Shown here: positions 7,783 to 8,649 of the stretch, piece by piece
Layout: the number at the start of each line of letters is the position of its first letter
How positions within the stretch are numbered: position 1 is the first letter of the stretch
DNA from: Rhodospirillaceae bacterium
GTDB lineage: Bacteria; Pseudomonadota; Alphaproteobacteria; Rhodospirillales; Rhodospirillaceae
Reading direction: 5' to 3'
Length of the DNA stretch: 8,649 nt
NCBI GenBank assembly: GCA_002691085.1
Contig: NZGX01000033.1
Location: 1-8,649, forward strand
The notes under the pieces: generated by a model
The model's database searches: none
What the model was told of the DNA's origin: nothing
What the model saw: only the letters and a program-made list of their open reading frames with translations
Translations under genes and position numbers: made by a program

Positions 7783-8649
7783 CTAGGATTTAGTATAAGA
7801 AATAACTTTTGAAAAAAGATTCAGATATTGCGGAACCGTAATATTAGGAGAATATGTTTGAGAGAAGTTATTATACCCCTCCTCACCAATTTTTTTGGCA
7901 AAGACTTTGTCCTCCTTAACTTGCTTAATTGCTTGAGAAAACCTTGTAATATCATCAATAGGAACTAGAAGGCCATTTTCATTATGAGTAATTAATAAAC
8001 CAGGACCAACGCTATCACATGCAATCACTGGTTTTCTCTGAGCCCAGCCTTCAAGCACTTGTACTCCAACATAATCTTTTTTAGATGGGCATACGACTAT
8101 ATCAGAAGCAGAAACAACTGAAGCTGCATCCTTACTCCATGTAATAAATCTGGTTCTTGGTTTTATCCCTTCTTCCCTAGCCATCACTTCAAGGTTCTTC
8201 ATGTGATTGCCGTCTCCAAGAATCCAAAAATATACCCCCGATAACCTCGCAATAGCCCTCATCAAGTTTTCAATACCCTCATCTGAAGGTAAAGGGCCAA
8301 TTAATATTGCAACAATTGATGTATTAGGCGTGAAGAATCTTTGTCTGTTCACTGGCTCTTGTTTGCTAGGAAGAATTATTGGAGGCATAACACTAATCCT
8401 ACTTCGGGGCCACCCAGCTTGAACCGCAGGTTCTGTCCTTTGAGAGTTAAGAGAAAATAAATGTGCACAAGACTCATATTTATATAACGCAAAATCTTTG
8501 TTTACATATGCAATGTGATTTCTTTTAATTTCACAAAGAAAAAATGAGACATCTGAGGTCCAACTAACTATAATATCAGGATCAAAAGTCTCAATTGCCA
8601 AATATAATTTCTTTTTACTTGAAAAATCAAACCTTGGTTTTATAGGTAG
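7783..8649 (-). CDS. GT4-type glycosyltransferase, 5'-truncated by window edge
   Basis: The C-terminal 288 residues of a GT-B fold glycosyltransferase. The frame is open to the right edge; a TTG at 8601 could be taken as a start, but sixteen in-frame codons lie upstream and the N-terminal Rossmann domain is incomplete, so the gene begins outside. The DPDIIVSW stretch belongs to the acceptor-side domain. The donor-side domain starts near VAILIGPLPSDEG and continues through a helix with NLMRAIARL, WILGDGNHM, FITWSKDAASVVSASDIVVCPS, then DYVGVQVLEGWAQRKPVIACDSVGP and ENGLLVPIDD. This is the order of GT4 (RfaB/WcaL-type) enzymes that extend lipopolysaccharide, O-antigen or exopolysaccharide chains. 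The usual GRLxxxKG reads GPLPSDEG here, and the EX7E motif reads DX7E. Donor and acceptor are unknown. It is followed after 25 bp by asnB. Confidence 0.88.
   Translation of the reverse strand, partial: LPIKPRFDFSSKKKLYLAIETFDPDIIVSWTSDVSFFLCEIKRNHIAYVNKDFALYKYESCAHLFSLNSQRTEPAVQAGWPRSRISVMPPIILPSKQEPVNRQRFFTPNTSIVAILIGPLPSDEGIENLMRAIARLSGVYFWILGDGNHMKNLEVMAREEGIKPRTRFITWSKDAASVVSASDIVVCPSKKDYVGVQVLEGWAQRKPVIACDSVGPGLLITHNENGLLVPIDDITRFSQAIKQVKEDKVFAKKIGEEGYNNFSQTYSPNITVPQYLNLFSKVISYTKS

Noticed and set aside
8207..8422. 71-codon + strand frame within the glycosyltransferase gene
   Set aside because: Antisense to the conserved donor domain, with no supporting features.
8599..8601. TTG at 8601 as the start of the glycosyltransferase
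   Set aside because: In-frame coding continues to the window edge and the N-terminal GT-B domain is incomplete without upstream sequence.

Overview
The window is AT-rich DNA from a bacterium with tightly packed genes. It looks like a low-GC Gram-negative, most likely a proteobacterium. The cobalamin-dependent methionine synthase follows the E. coli-type MetH sequence closely, and the dihydroorotase has a metal-site signature (DTQVHFREPG) that I recall from alphaproteobacteria. Short spacers, low GC and tight packing would fit a streamlined aquatic lineage, but that is inference and I cannot name the organism.

Left part, 1-3486. The 3' two thirds of metH enters from the left edge (+ strand). 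It converges, 11 bp tail to tail, on an unrecognised three-helix membrane protein (- strand). That gene is divergent, across about 105 bp, from a small VanZ-family membrane protein (+ strand). Middle, 3487-3690: a short spacer and then a complete tRNA-Asp(GUC) gene with encoded CCA (+ strand), which converges on the rightward block with 24 bp between them.

Right part, 3691-8649. Five - strand genes lie head to tail with gaps of 8-25 bp and read as one transcription unit. In transcription order they are: a GT4-type glycosyltransferase (5' end outside the window), an AsnB-type glutamine-dependent asparagine synthase/amidotransferase, a class I dihydroorotase with a strong Shine-Dalgarno and a TTG start, a previously uncalled 50-residue single-helix membrane protein at 4467-4619, and an SDR-family oxidoreductase. 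The first two suggest the end of a surface-polysaccharide locus. The dihydroorotase is pyrimidine biosynthesis and the SDR has no identified substrate, so the unit does not form one obvious pathway.

Most of the window is ordinary housekeeping content, and I see no defence system, mobile element or CRISPR array. The items most worth a second look are the 50-residue membrane protein, the dihydroorotase with Gln in place of the first metal-ligand His, a glycosyltransferase that departs from GT4 consensus at three donor-site positions, and the orphan three-helix membrane protein next to metH.
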